Shown: positions 35,064 to 43,730 of the stretch, piece after piece
Layout: every line of letters starts with the position of its first letter
How positions within the stretch are numbered: the stretch's first letter is position 1
Assembly (NCBI GenBank): GCA_028715885.1
Contig: JAQUQX010000001.1
Coordinates: 1 to 64,000, forward strand
Length of the DNA: 64,000 nucleotides
DNA from: Candidatus Methanoperedens sp.
Lineage (GTDB): Archaea; Halobacteriota; Methanosarcinia; Methanosarcinales; Methanoperedenaceae
Direction: 5' to 3'
Program-made: the position numbers and the translations under genes
Notes under the pieces: model-generated
Database searches by the model: none
What the model saw: the letters and a program-made list of their open reading frames with translations, nothing else
Told to the model about the DNA's origin: nothing

Positions 35064-35246
35064 TCATGTTCTTGCGGGTTTTCGTTCCACCACTTTTACC
35101 CAGTGACCCGGCGTCACCTCAGCCAGAACAGGAACGCTGGGCGGAAGTTCGTCAAAATAAATTGTTTCCTCACCCAGCGGGTGACTATCACCGCCGCACA
35201 CAGGACATTTTTCACCAAATGTTTTTCTCTTTTTAAGCGCGACCAT
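35064..35246 (-). CDS. Small zinc-ribbon protein
   Basis: The 60-residue protein starts MVALKKRKTFGEKCPVCGG. It has one clear CxxC zinc knuckle and a conserved-looking tail. GGGAGGT lies seven bases upstream of the ATG, a strong ribosome site on this strand that favours it over overlapping frames on the other strand. A single CxxC would need a second pair, perhaps from a dimer. Function is unknown. It is divergent from hel308. Confidence 0.7.
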   Translation of the reverse strand: MVALKKRKTFGEKCPVCGGDSHPLGEETIYFDELPPSVPVLAEVTPGHWVKVVERKPART

Positions 35247-35362
35247 ATCAAAAACCTCCCTGCTGTTATGTTATTGTTCTTTTAAAACATAATAAAGTGT
35301 TGGTTGGGCGTATTGTGAACTTGGAAATTCTTTTTAAGCAATACCCGCATTTTAGCGAGGGA

Positions 35363-37564
35363 ATGAAAATCCAGGAACTCAACCTTCCAGAGAGCGCCAT
35401 CCAATTTTATCAAGACTCTGGCATAACCGACCTCTATCCACCTCAGTCGGACGCCATCAAAGCAGGTCTCCTCGACGGCAAAAACCTCGTAGCCGCCATC
35501 CCCACAGCATCGGGAAAAACACTGCTTGCAGAATTTGTCATGCTGAACTCAATACTGGATGAAAACAAACGGGGAAAAGCCCTGTACATCGTACCCCTGC
35601 GCGCCCTGGCATCTGAAAAATACGACAGGTTCTGGAGTTTTGAAAGCATCAAGAAAAGCAATGGCAGGGGCATATCCACAGGAATAGCGACAGGCGATTT
35701 CGATGCCAGCGGGGACTGGCTGGGGAATTTTGACATCATAGTCGCCACATCGGAAAAAGTGGACTCGCTTTTGCGGAATAAAACCCGGTGGCTGGAAGAA
35801 ATAACGGTTGTAATCGCGGATGAGATTCACCTTATCGATTCGCCTGACCGCGGACCGACGCTTGAAATAGTTATTGCGAAGTTGCGGCGGATTAATCCCG
35901 ATATGCAGCTCATAGCCCTTTCCGCCACCATCGGAAATGCGAACGAAATCGCAAAATGGCTCGATGCTAACCTCGTTGTCAGTGAATGGCGCCCCACGGA
36001 ACTGAAAGAAGGGGTTTTCTTCGGGAATGCCATTACTTTTGCTGACAGAAGCCAGCGCGCGATAGAAGAGTTCCATAAAGACAGCGCCATTTCGCTGGCT
36101 GCAGATACGATAAAGGAAGGCGGGCAATGTCTCATTTTTGAGAGCAGCCGCAAGAACAGCGAGGGAATGGCGGCGCGCGTCGGGACTTCGATATCGAAAT
36201 TAATATCAGGCGAGGTAAAAGAAAAGCTAAGGAATCTTGCGGCGCAAATCAATGAAACAAGCGAAGTGGAATCCACAAAAAAACTTGCCCATTGCGTGGA
36301 AAACGGAAGCGCATTCCACCATGCAGGGCTTGTTTCCGAGCAGCGAAAGCTCGTGGAGGACGGCTTCCGGGCAGGCATAATAAAAGTAATATCTTCAACT
36401 CCCACGCTTGCGGCAGGACTTAATCTTCCGGCGCGCCGGGTCATAATCAAAGGCTACTGGCGGTATGATGTCAATTTCGGGCAGACCCCCATTCCCGTGC
36501 TTGAATACAAGCAGATGGCCGGACGCGCAGGACGCCCAAGGCTTGACCCCTACGGCGAATCCGTCCTTGTCGCAAAGACGTTTGATGATTTAGAAGAGCT
36601 TATGAATCAGTATGTCCTTGCCGACGTTGAGAAGATATGGTCAAAACTGGGAAGCGAGAACGCGCTGAGAACGCATATTCTTTCAACGATAGCTACCGGG
36701 TTTGCGCAAAGTATGGAAGAACTCCTTGAGTTCATGAGGGCGACATTCTATTCTACACAGCAGGAACCCTGGAGCCTGAAGGCTGTTATCGAAAAAGTGA
36801 TTGACTTCCTTGTTGAAAAAAAGTTCATAAAAAAAGAGAATGGTCTTTCCGCCACAAATCTTGGGGAACTTGTATCCCGCTTATACATAGACCCGTTATC
36901 CGCTTCCATGATTCTTGAAGGGATGGAGAAGATAGAAGAAAAAGGCATCCAGTACACGGAGCTAACGCTTCTTCATCTTGCGTGCATGACGCCTGATATG
37001 CGCTCGTTGTATCTTCGCTCAAACGATTATGAATGGTTAAGCGAGATGGTCATGGAGCACCACATGGAATTTGTCCAGATACCGCCGCAGTTCAAAGTGG
37101 ATTACGAGTGGTTCCTCTCTGAAGTCAAGACCGCATGCGTGATGCTTGACTGGATAAACGAAAAAAAAGAAGAGGATATTGTAAAAAAATACGGAATCGG
37201 TGAAGGGGACATAAGAGCGCAGTCTGAAACAATGCTGTGGCTTGTTCATTCAATGGCAGAACTCGGGAATCACATTAAAAGTCCGACCCTGTCAAAAGCA
37301 AGAGAACTTGAACAGCGCGTGGAATACGGAGCAAGCCCTGAGCTTCTCGACCTTATCCAGATACGCGGGATAGGGCGTGTCCGCGCCCGCAAGCTTTATA
37401 ATGCGGGATTCAGGGACATGGAGGCGCTCCGTGCTGCGAAGCAGGATGTAATTGCAAAGATTATCGGACCGAAAATTGCCATTAAAATCCTGAAACAGAT
37501 AGGGAGTCCCATATCTATCGAAGAACCTGCCGAAGAACAGCGTAAGCTGGGAGATTTTGGGTAA
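35363..37564 (+). CDS. hel308: Hel308 DNA helicase
   Basis: This archaeal superfamily 2 helicase acts at stalled replication forks. Motifs are PTASGKT (I), ADEIHLI (II), SATIGN (III), AGLNLPARRVI (V) and QYKQMAGRAGR-like QMAGRAGRPR (VI). The winged-helix and ratchet domains follow, and the helix-hairpin-helix IRGIGRVRARKLYNAGF closes the protein (about 675-700). ATG 35363 gives the usual MKIQELNLPE start, and a GTG at 35297 would add 22 residues. It is followed by the cis-prenyltransferase gene after 45 bases. Confidence 0.95.
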   Translation: MKIQELNLPESAIQFYQDSGITDLYPPQSDAIKAGLLDGKNLVAAIPTASGKTLLAEFVMLNSILDENKRGKALYIVPLRALASEKYDRFWSFESIKKSNGRGISTGIATGDFDASGDWLGNFDIIVATSEKVDSLLRNKTRWLEEITVVIADEIHLIDSPDRGPTLEIVIAKLRRINPDMQLIALSATIGNANEIAKWLDANLVVSEWRPTELKEGVFFGNAITFADRSQRAIEEFHKDSAISLAADTIKEGGQCLIFESSRKNSEGMAARVGTSISKLISGEVKEKLRNLAAQINETSEVESTKKLAHCVENGSAFHHAGLVSEQRKLVEDGFRAGIIKVISSTPTLAAGLNLPARRVIIKGYWRYDVNFGQTPIPVLEYKQMAGRAGRPRLDPYGESVLVAKTFDDLEELMNQYVLADVEKIWSKLGSENALRTHILSTIATGFAQSMEELLEFMRATFYSTQQEPWSLKAVIEKVIDFLVEKKFIKKENGLSATNLGELVSRLYIDPLSASMILEGMEKIEEKGIQYTELTLLHLACMTPDMRSLYLRSNDYEWLSEMVMEHHMEFVQIPPQFKVDYEWFLSEVKTACVMLDWINEKKEEDIVKKYGIGEGDIRAQSETMLWLVHSMAELGNHIKSPTLSKARELEQRVEYGASPELLDLIQIRGIGRVRARKLYNAGFRDMEALRAAKQDVIAKIIGPKIAIKILKQIGSPISIEEPAEEQRKLGDFG

Positions 37565-37608
37565 ACTTTAATACTTCTTCGACAGTTAATGAAGCGACGA
37601 GGGACAGA

Positions 37609-38553
37609 TTGAGTTTAGCAGGAATTTTATACGGAAGCTATGAAGCTTTATTAGCCAATGAAATAATGGATCAGCCTGTCCCATCGCACGTTGCAATTAT
37701 AATGGACGGCAACAGGCGCTTTGCAAAGAAGCATGGGCTAGCGCAGTATTACGGTCATTTCAGGGGCGCGGACACTACAGAGAGGGTTCTTGACTGGAGT
37801 TTTGACCTTGGTATCAAACAGCTCACAGTGTATGCTTTTTCAACCGAGAATTTCGAGCGGTCGGATGCCGAGAAAAACAGGCTTTTTGATCTTATCGGGC
37901 TTAAATTTGATAAAATTTGCAGCGACGAACGCACTCATAAACGCCGCATGAGAGTTCGGATAATCGGGAATATCGACATGCTCCCCTCTTCCCTGAAATC
38001 ATCCGCAAAACACGCGGAAGAAATCACAAAAAATTACGACGGCGTATATCTTAACGTGGCGCTTGCCTATGGTGGAAGGCAGGAGCTTGTGGACGCGGCA
38101 CGCAATATGGCTTTTAAAATCAAGCACGGCAAACTATCTATAAAAGACATTAATGAAGATGCCATCTCCAATAACCTGTATCCTGCAAACGGGTCAGTGC
38201 CGTATGTTGACCTTATCATCCGAACAGGAGGGGACGAACGAATATCCAATTTTCTGCCGTGGCAGGCAAACGGGAATGAATGCGCCGCTTATTTCTGCGC
38301 TCCTTTCTGGCCAGAGTTTCGCAAAATAGACTTCCTGCGGGCAGTACGCACATACCAGACGCGAGAGCACGAGAGGCAAAAAAATACGGTAATGAGAATC
38401 GTCAAGCTGTTGAGCTATTACGGGATGGTAGAGGTGGAAGATGTCATCCGCATATCCAGGAGATTCATTGTACTTCCCAAGGAAGAAGTTGTAAAGATAC
38501 TTCACGAACTTGCGCACCGCAATGTTGTGATGTATAATATGATAAAGTGGTAA
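37609..38553 (+). CDS. uppS: Cis-prenyltransferase catalytic subunit (UppS/DHDDS-like)
   Basis: This enzyme builds cis-polyprenyl diphosphate, precursor of the lipid carrier for glycosylation. The catalytic motif HVAIIMDGNRRFAKKHG (Asp33 from the TTG start) and the downstream TVYAFSTENFERS and RTGGDERISNFLPWQ are complete. Length is 314, longer than bacterial UppS, with an extended C terminus. The start TTG 37609 has GAGGG upstream; an ATG-based start would be later. A second, motif-poor homologue is encoded convergently five bases away. Archaeal and eukaryotic heteromeric enzymes have this kind of pair. Confidence 0.93.
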   Translation: MSLAGILYGSYEALLANEIMDQPVPSHVAIIMDGNRRFAKKHGLAQYYGHFRGADTTERVLDWSFDLGIKQLTVYAFSTENFERSDAEKNRLFDLIGLKFDKICSDERTHKRRMRVRIIGNIDMLPSSLKSSAKHAEEITKNYDGVYLNVALAYGGRQELVDAARNMAFKIKHGKLSIKDINEDAISNNLYPANGSVPYVDLIIRTGGDERISNFLPWQANGNECAAYFCAPFWPEFRKIDFLRAVRTYQTREHERQKNTVMRIVKLLSYYGMVEVEDVIRISRRFIVLPKEEVVKILHELAHRNVVMYNMIKW

Positions 38554-38558
38554 CTTTT

Positions 38559-39212
38559 TTATTTCCCGAATCTGCGCTGTCGTTTCTGGAAATCCCTTAT
38601 AACCCTCAGGAAATCAACCTTCCTGAAATCCAGCCAGTTAACATCCGTAAAATACAGCTCGGAATAAACGGACTGCCATATCAGGAAATCAGTCAATCTC
38701 TTGCCCCCGGCGCGTATTACAATGTCGGGTTCGGATTTGAACAATAAATGGGATTCGATTATATCTTCATTAATATCCTCAGGGCTCAGGCTTCCGCTTT
38801 CTACCTGCATCATTATTTCCCTGATGGCGCGGGTTAATTCATACTTCCCGCTGTATCCCAGTGAGATATCAACATTCATACCTTCTGCACCATGTTTTTT
38901 AATTTCTTTGTCCCCTCTTGTGATTATATTGATATTGGGAGTTATATCATAAATTACCGATGGGATTTCCGTGGATAATTTACCACATATTTTTTCACTC
39001 AATTCAACATCCACTTCGATTAAACTTATGTATATTGTGACTGTATTAACGCCGCTCTCTTTGCACCATGCGGCAAAAGATTTCAGTTTACTGTAATTAT
39101 TATCGGCGAGCACATCACTTTCCGCAAGGGCAAGTACGATATGCTGCGGTACGCCATGTTTCTTTATTGCCTTTTTGAGTTTCCATTCGTATAATGCCGA
39201 GATCAGTCCCAT
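38559..39212 (-). CDS. Cis-prenyltransferase accessory subunit (Nus1/NgBR-like)
   Basis: The 217-residue homologue of UppS keeps the C-terminal region (VIRAGGKRLTDFLIWQSVYSELYFTDVNWLDFRKVDFLRVIRDFQ) but has lost the DGNRR catalytic motif. The matching segment reads IVLALAESDVL, with no catalytic Asp-Gly-Asn. This is the signature of the non-catalytic partner in heteromeric cis-prenyltransferases, as characterised in Methanosarcina mazei and Archaeoglobus fulgidus. It is convergent with uppS, which is unusual for a complex. Function is inferred from sequence and position. Confidence 0.85.
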   Translation of the reverse strand: MGLISALYEWKLKKAIKKHGVPQHIVLALAESDVLADNNYSKLKSFAAWCKESGVNTVTIYISLIEVDVELSEKICGKLSTEIPSVIYDITPNINIITRGDKEIKKHGAEGMNVDISLGYSGKYELTRAIREIMMQVESGSLSPEDINEDIIESHLLFKSEPDIVIRAGGKRLTDFLIWQSVYSELYFTDVNWLDFRKVDFLRVIRDFQKRQRRFGK

Positions 39213-39272
39213 CGTTCTTTTATTGGGGCGAAAGGATAAAGTATTTGCCTGTAAATACCGTTTCTGTGAGCG

Positions 39273-40625
39273 ATGAAGCTTATGTCGGGCTATAAGAAAC
39301 AGTGCATCTATATTTTAATAGGATTGGTTGCACTGCTCTTTCCCTTCTTAAAAACATCTTATTTCATGTTAGCATTTCTTGGCGGAGCCGTACTTTTTTC
39401 AACCATCACCCCGCGCTCTACTATTTTCAATTTTCTTGCCCGCGAATCCGATATTAAAGCCGGAAAACTCCTGGGTTTTATTCAACTCTTTTTCATCATG
39501 GCTATCCTTCTCATGATTAGTTTAATCCTGGGGGACAATAAATTACCAATATTCATAATCGGGGCAGCGTTTGCAATTACAACATTCGGCGATGGTGTCG
39601 CGGATGTTATAAATATTCTTGATAAAGAAAAACAAAGCAATATTCAGAGTAATATCAAATTCTATTCCGCAAAATCGAGCATTGTTTTTTTAATTTCAGG
39701 CAGTGCATGCGCCTTCCTTGCAGGAGCCTGGATATCAGGCTTTACATTACCAGTTCCCTACGGCATGCTCTTTTTCCTTGCTGTGGTTGGAGCCATTACC
39801 GGCGCGCTTCTTGAATCGATAACCATGACCGATGATAATATCGTGATACCTTTTGGCTCAGCCATGGTAATGTGGCTTTTCTATACCTTTGGCTACAACG
39901 TGGACACCATATATCTTATGCAGGCGCTTGTTTTTTCGTTTGTTCTCGGATATCTTGCATACAGGGCTCGAATCGCCGACATATCTGCAATGCTTAGCGC
40001 AACATTGTTCGGGGTCGTGATTATCATATCCAGTGATGTAAGATGGTTTTTTATTCTTCTTACCTTCTTTTTCCTGGGAAGCCTGTTTACCCATTACAAA
40101 TACAATTATAAATTGGCTCAGGGGACAGCCGAGAGAAAAGGAGGGGTTCGCGGATATAAGAACGTTTTCAGCAATTCCCTCGCTGCCCTTTCCCTGGCGG
40201 TGGCGTATGGGATATTCCCATCCCACGGGCAGATTTTAATGTCGGCGTATCTTGGTTCAGTCGCCACAGCATGCGGCGATACGCTGGCAAGCGAAATAGG
40301 GGAAACCTTCAGGGGAGAGCCGCGTATGATAACAACGTTCAAAAAAGTCAAAGCAGGCACAGACGGGGCGATTTCAATACTCGGTGAGGAGGCTGCGTTT
40401 TTCGGGTCTGGTGCGATTGCTCTCCTTGCATACCTGTTAATACAGAATGATTCTGGGCTTGCAATTGCTGTGGCGGCAGGAGGATTTATCGGTACGAACA
40501 TCGATAGTGTACTCGGCGCGACGCTCCAGCAAAAAGGCCACCTCTCCAACAACGGAGTCAATCTTTTAGCAACGATTTCAGGCGCGATCATATCCGGGAT
40601 ACTTTATTATTCAATGGGCTCGTAG
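39273..40625 (+). CDS. DUF92/TMEM19-family membrane protein
   Basis: This integral membrane protein of 450 residues has about 10-12 hydrophobic segments. The C-terminal half has the DUF92 signatures NVFSNSLAALSL, ATACGDTLASEIGE, KKVKAGTDGAISILGEEAAFFG and GGFIGTNIDSVLGATLQ. The plant member VTE6 phosphorylates phytyl phosphate, so an isoprenoid phosphate kinase role is possible next to the cis-prenyltransferase genes. The N-terminal half (GDGVADVINIL) is less conserved. The stop codon TAG lies within the tRNA-Arg gene (positions 8-10 of the tRNA). Confidence 0.88.
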   Translation: MKLMSGYKKQCIYILIGLVALLFPFLKTSYFMLAFLGGAVLFSTITPRSTIFNFLARESDIKAGKLLGFIQLFFIMAILLMISLILGDNKLPIFIIGAAFAITTFGDGVADVINILDKEKQSNIQSNIKFYSAKSSIVFLISGSACAFLAGAWISGFTLPVPYGMLFFLAVVGAITGALLESITMTDDNIVIPFGSAMVMWLFYTFGYNVDTIYLMQALVFSFVLGYLAYRARIADISAMLSATLFGVVIIISSDVRWFFILLTFFFLGSLFTHYKYNYKLAQGTAERKGGVRGYKNVFSNSLAALSLAVAYGIFPSHGQILMSAYLGSVATACGDTLASEIGETFRGEPRMITTFKKVKAGTDGAISILGEEAAFFGSGAIALLAYLLIQNDSGLAIAVAAGGFIGTNIDSVLGATLQQKGHLSNNGVNLLATISGAIISGILYYSMGS

Positions 40626-40689
40626 TATAGTCCGGATAGCACACGGGCCTCCGGAGCCTGTGACCCGGGTTCGAATCCCGGCGAGCCCG
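40616..40689 (+). tRNA. tRNA-Arg (CCG anticodon)
   Basis: The cloverleaf has acceptor GGGCTCG/CGAGCCC, discriminator G, anticodon stem CGGGC/GCCTG with loop CTCCGGA (anticodon CCG), and T arm with GGTTCGAATCC. Its first ten bases overlap the end of the DUF92 gene. No intron or CCA is encoded. Confidence 0.96.
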
Positions 40690-40709
40690 TATAAACTCTG
40701 TGAATAAAT

Positions 40710-41525
40710 ATGATTAGCAGTAAAAAAAGGACATTATTTTTTTATGGTTTGATAGTCTTTGCTATAGTCGTTTCAAGCCTGTCTGTTCTATGGGTGCCAC
40801 CGGAATACACCGTTGCAGAAAGCCTGAAAGATTCGGGCGGGTTAGTATGGTTATTGCCATTCCTGCCATTATTCGCGTATATGATAATGATATTGCTGCC
40901 GATTATTTATAAAAGACAGGAAAAAGAACCATTAGTATGGGGACATCGGTTTTTTAAGGGAGCATATCTTGGTTTTATTTTAATGACAATGATATTTCTG
41001 ATAGAGTTAGCTTCAGGTCTTATCCGTATCGAAGATACAATCCCGGACATTCAGAGTGCAATTATTGGTGGTATCATATTACAGGGAATTGTGGCTTTAG
41101 GTGAAGAAATGTCATTCAGGGGATACATACTCCCGGACATGGCGAAAAGATATGGTTCATGGAATGCTGTTATTTACTCATCCTTCTTTTTTTCACTCCT
41201 GCATATCCCTTCTGTCATGACATTGAATCTTGACAAAAATTCTATCATATTAATGATAGTTACAATAACTGTAGCCGAAATCCTTCTTGCTATATGTTAT
41301 ATTTATGACGGGCTCTCTATGTCCATCGGGTTTCATTTTACATGGAATTTCTTCCAGTATCATGTATATTCGCTGAGACAGGACTTCGGCGGGGGAATAT
41401 TAAAAACAGTCCCGGAGCATCAATTGATAACAGGCGGAACGTTTGGACCGGAAGCCGGTTTTCTTGGCTTGTTTGTTGTTATACTGGCGCTTATTGTTGT
41501 TTTCTGGTGGAACCAGTCGCGTTAA
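40710..41525 (+). CDS. CPBP-family intramembrane metalloprotease
   Basis: This multi-pass membrane protein (about eight segments) has the CPBP/Abi motifs EEMSFRGYILP (EExxxR), FFFSLLHIP (FxxxH) and GFHFTWNF (HxxxN) that form the metal site of CAAX and prenyl-type proteases. The substrate is unknown. It starts 21 bases after the tRNA-Arg. Its stop overlaps the small membrane protein on the other strand by four bases. Confidence 0.88.
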   Translation: MISSKKRTLFFYGLIVFAIVVSSLSVLWVPPEYTVAESLKDSGGLVWLLPFLPLFAYMIMILLPIIYKRQEKEPLVWGHRFFKGAYLGFILMTMIFLIELASGLIRIEDTIPDIQSAIIGGIILQGIVALGEEMSFRGYILPDMAKRYGSWNAVIYSSFFFSLLHIPSVMTLNLDKNSIILMIVTITVAEILLAICYIYDGLSMSIGFHFTWNFFQYHVYSLRQDFGGGILKTVPEHQLITGGTFGPEAGFLGLFVVILALIVVFWWNQSR

Positions 41526-41632
41526 AAGAGGGTTTTTATGAACTCAGGTATTATTAATAATGTTATGAATAAACCCGAAATTGCTGCACACGCCCAGAAA
41601 ATATAACCCAGCAACACTGGCGATGTCTTCAT
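41522..41632 (-). CDS. Small single-span membrane protein (36 aa)
   Basis: ATG 41632 opens a 36-residue protein with one hydrophobic helix (LLGYIFWACAAISGLFITLLII) and a basic start (MKTSP). GAGGTGAG lies four to eight bases upstream, and a TATA-like TTTATATG is at 41665-41672. CTCAAT/ATTGAG (41641-41657) forms a short inverted repeat between them. It is too short for automatic calls but well supported. It has no partner and its function is unknown. Its 3' end overlaps the CPBP gene by four bases. Confidence 0.75.
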   Translation of the reverse strand: MKTSPVLLGYIFWACAAISGLFITLLIIPEFIKTLF

Positions 41633-41709
41633 ATACTCACCTCAATTCAAGATTGAGATATGTACATATAAAGCTTCCTTAAAAAAAAAATTAAAATTAA
41701 AAAATCAAG

Positions 41710-42000
41710 TTAAACTTTACTGAGCAGCTCGACACCAGCTTTCTTTACATTCGGCTTATTAATCTTAGCAGGCATCCATTTCGGCTTGTTCTTTGGGGCT
41801 GAAACTGTCTCTTTCCATCCCTTATAGATATGCACCTTTTTCGTTCCTCTTTCTCTCAGTCTTAATTCAACAGGTTTTGATTTCGTTCCCTTGCTGCGGT
41901 TGGCTGCTTTCAATGCTGCCTGCCGCGGCTGGTGACCTGTGAATACTCCTGTTTCTTTCCCATTCTTTTCCCTTAATACAAAATTTCTTATTTCTGCCAT
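41710..42000 (-). CDS. Chromosomal protein MC1
   Basis: MC1 is a small basic DNA-bending chromatin protein of Methanosarcinales and haloarchaea. The sequence has its signatures NFVLREKNGKETGVFTG, QPRQAALKAANRSKGTK, LRERGTKKVHIYKGWK and PKWMPAKINKPNVKK. Length is about 96 residues. The start is ATG 42000 or 42009. It is one of the strongest taxonomic markers in the window. Its promoter has a TATA box at 42056-42063. Confidence 0.95.
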   Translation of the reverse strand: MAEIRNFVLREKNGKETGVFTGHQPRQAALKAANRSKGTKSKPVELRLRERGTKKVHIYKGWKETVSAPKNKPKWMPAKINKPNVKKAGVELLSKV

Positions 42001-42037
42001 ATTTTTCATACCCCGACAACGATTTGTTGTCTTACCT

Positions 42038-42063
42038 TACAATTCTACATAATTGTATTTAAA
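42038..42063 (-). promoter_or_regulatory. MC1 promoter with inverted repeat
   Basis: On the minus strand TTTAAATA (42056-42063) is preceded by CGAAAGG, a good TATA plus TFB-recognition element. TACAATT (42038-42044) and AATTGTA (42051-42057) form an inverted repeat overlapping its downstream edge. A second small repeat GACAAC/GTTGTC (42015-42031) lies in the leader. Confidence 0.65.
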
Positions 42064-42323
42064 CCTTTCGGTAGAATGTGCGGCTTAGCATACTGATTTA
42101 TAATAATTAGTCAGCCGTTATTGGTATTTCAAAAATAAAAAAAACCGAATCGGATGAATTAAAATCTGATTTTGAATGTTAAAAATCAAGAGTCTCAGAA
42201 CGACAAAATATCCCGTGCACAAAAAAAACCATACGTGTAGGCATGAAAATAGAAAAAATATTTCCATAATATACCTGAATTCCATCCAGCAGTTTAATAT
42301 TCTTTCCAAACAAATCTGGACAT
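42064..42323. other. AT-rich spacer without a supported gene
   Basis: This stretch between the MC1 promoter and cobD is AT-rich. A reading frame on the minus strand (42118-42309) exists only from a TTG with no ribosome site and reads as a low-complexity hydrophobic string. I see nothing else here. Confidence 0.5.
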
Positions 42324-43730
42324 GTGTTTTATAACAGGATTAAGAAAACCGCCATTGAGTTAACCCCGTGCATACACGGTGCAAGGCTGTCGGAAAGCGC
42401 TGAAACTTGCGGAAAGAGCCCTGATGAGCTGCTTGACTTCAGCATTAATATTAATCCGCTCTGTCCGCCAGGATTAAAGAAAATTATTGAAAAAGCCTGT
42501 AAAAGTATAAACAATTATCCGGATAACAGGTATCCGGGTTTTAAAATTGCGGCAGCGGATTATCTCAAGGTATCTCCGGAAAGTATCGTTCCAGGAAACG
42601 GCTCGTCTGAATTAATACGTCTCTTTGCAGAAACCGTCCTTGAGCCAGGGGATAAAGTCATCATACCATCTCCGACGTTCGGGGAATACGAATTCCAGTG
42701 CAGGCTTTTCGGCGCAAGCATCGAACACATTGATTACAGTACTATAACAAATGTTGAACCGCAAGGTTGCAAGGCTGTTTTTCTCTGCAATCCCAACAAT
42801 CCCACAGGCAAACTCCTTGAACGCGGGGTGGTAAACCAATTAGCGCAAATATGCGCATCGTCTGAAGTTTTCTTATTTGTCGATGAAGCGTTTATCGAGC
42901 TGTCCGACCCGCGGGAAAGTATAGCCGGACTTGCTGCATCAAACGATTTTGTCGTTGTGCTGCGCTCACTTACCAAGACCTTCGCCATTCCGGGACTTCG
43001 GGTGGGCTATGCGGTTGCATCGCCGGGTTTTGCCACACTTCTGGATAGCGTCCGTCTTACATGGAATCTCAACTCCGCAGGCTTAGCTGCAGGAGAGGAG
43101 CTTCTTAAAAATAATAAGAACTATCTAAACAGGTCTCTTGGATTAATAAGGAAAGAACGGAAGTGGCTGGCATCCTGCCTCGGCGCGATTCGCGGTTTTA
43201 AACCATTTCCCAGCGATGCAAATTTCATTCTTATCGATGCGCGGGAGTTCCTCATCAATTCCACCGAGCTGGCAGAAAGAATGTTAAGACACGGCGTCAT
43301 TATCCGCGATTGCTCTTCTTTTGGTCTTGAAAATCATATTCGTGTGGCGGTGAGGAAAAGAAGCGAAAACCAAAAATTAATAAAAGCGTTTTCCCGCGTA
43401 ATATCGGAATGGGGTAGCGAACGTGCTGAAAAAGAGATTGGCGATGCACTTGAAAGAGGAGTTGCCAAAAGGAGCAGGATAAACTGCGAGTACTACCCCT
43501 GCCACTTTGAAGGGCAGGATTGCACCTTCTGTTTTTGCCCCTTCTATCCGTGCGAAGATAAAAGAACAGGGGGAGAAATCGTCCGGAAATCCACAGGCGG
43601 AGCGGTATGGAGCTGCGCAAAGTGCAACCTTATCCACAGGGAGGATATTGCGGATAAGGTGTTAAAAGCGCTGATGGAAGGCAGGAAACTCAAGCAAGCC
43701 TGGAAGCTTGTAATGGAGCCGAACCTGTGA
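42324..43730 (+). CDS. cobD: L-threonine-phosphate decarboxylase with Cys-rich C-terminal domain
   Basis: The N-terminal 365 residues form a class I aminotransferase fold (HGARLS, FSININPLCPPG, NPNNPTG, FVDEAFIEL, PLP Lys in SLTKTFAIPGLRVGY). It makes aminopropanol phosphate for cobamide synthesis. Residues about 390-445 add a Cys-rich domain (NCEYYPCHFEGQDCTFCFCPFYPCED and WSCAKCNLIH). A related archaeal protein (M. mazei MM2060) is reported to combine decarboxylase and threonine kinase. The kinase part here is unproven. The start is GTG 42324. Its stop overlaps cbiB. Confidence 0.9.
   Translation: MFYNRIKKTAIELTPCIHGARLSESAETCGKSPDELLDFSININPLCPPGLKKIIEKACKSINNYPDNRYPGFKIAAADYLKVSPESIVPGNGSSELIRLFAETVLEPGDKVIIPSPTFGEYEFQCRLFGASIEHIDYSTITNVEPQGCKAVFLCNPNNPTGKLLERGVVNQLAQICASSEVFLFVDEAFIELSDPRESIAGLAASNDFVVVLRSLTKTFAIPGLRVGYAVASPGFATLLDSVRLTWNLNSAGLAAGEELLKNNKNYLNRSLGLIRKERKWLASCLGAIRGFKPFPSDANFILIDAREFLINSTELAERMLRHGVIIRDCSSFGLENHIRVAVRKRSENQKLIKAFSRVISEWGSERAEKEIGDALERGVAKRSRINCEYYPCHFEGQDCTFCFCPFYPCEDKRTGGEIVRKSTGGAVWSCAKCNLIHREDIADKVLKALMEGRKLKQAWKLVMEPNL

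Noticed and set aside
42118-42309. Hydrophobic minus-strand frame of 63 residues
   Set aside because: Start is TTG without a ribosome site and the hydrophobicity follows from AT-rich DNA.
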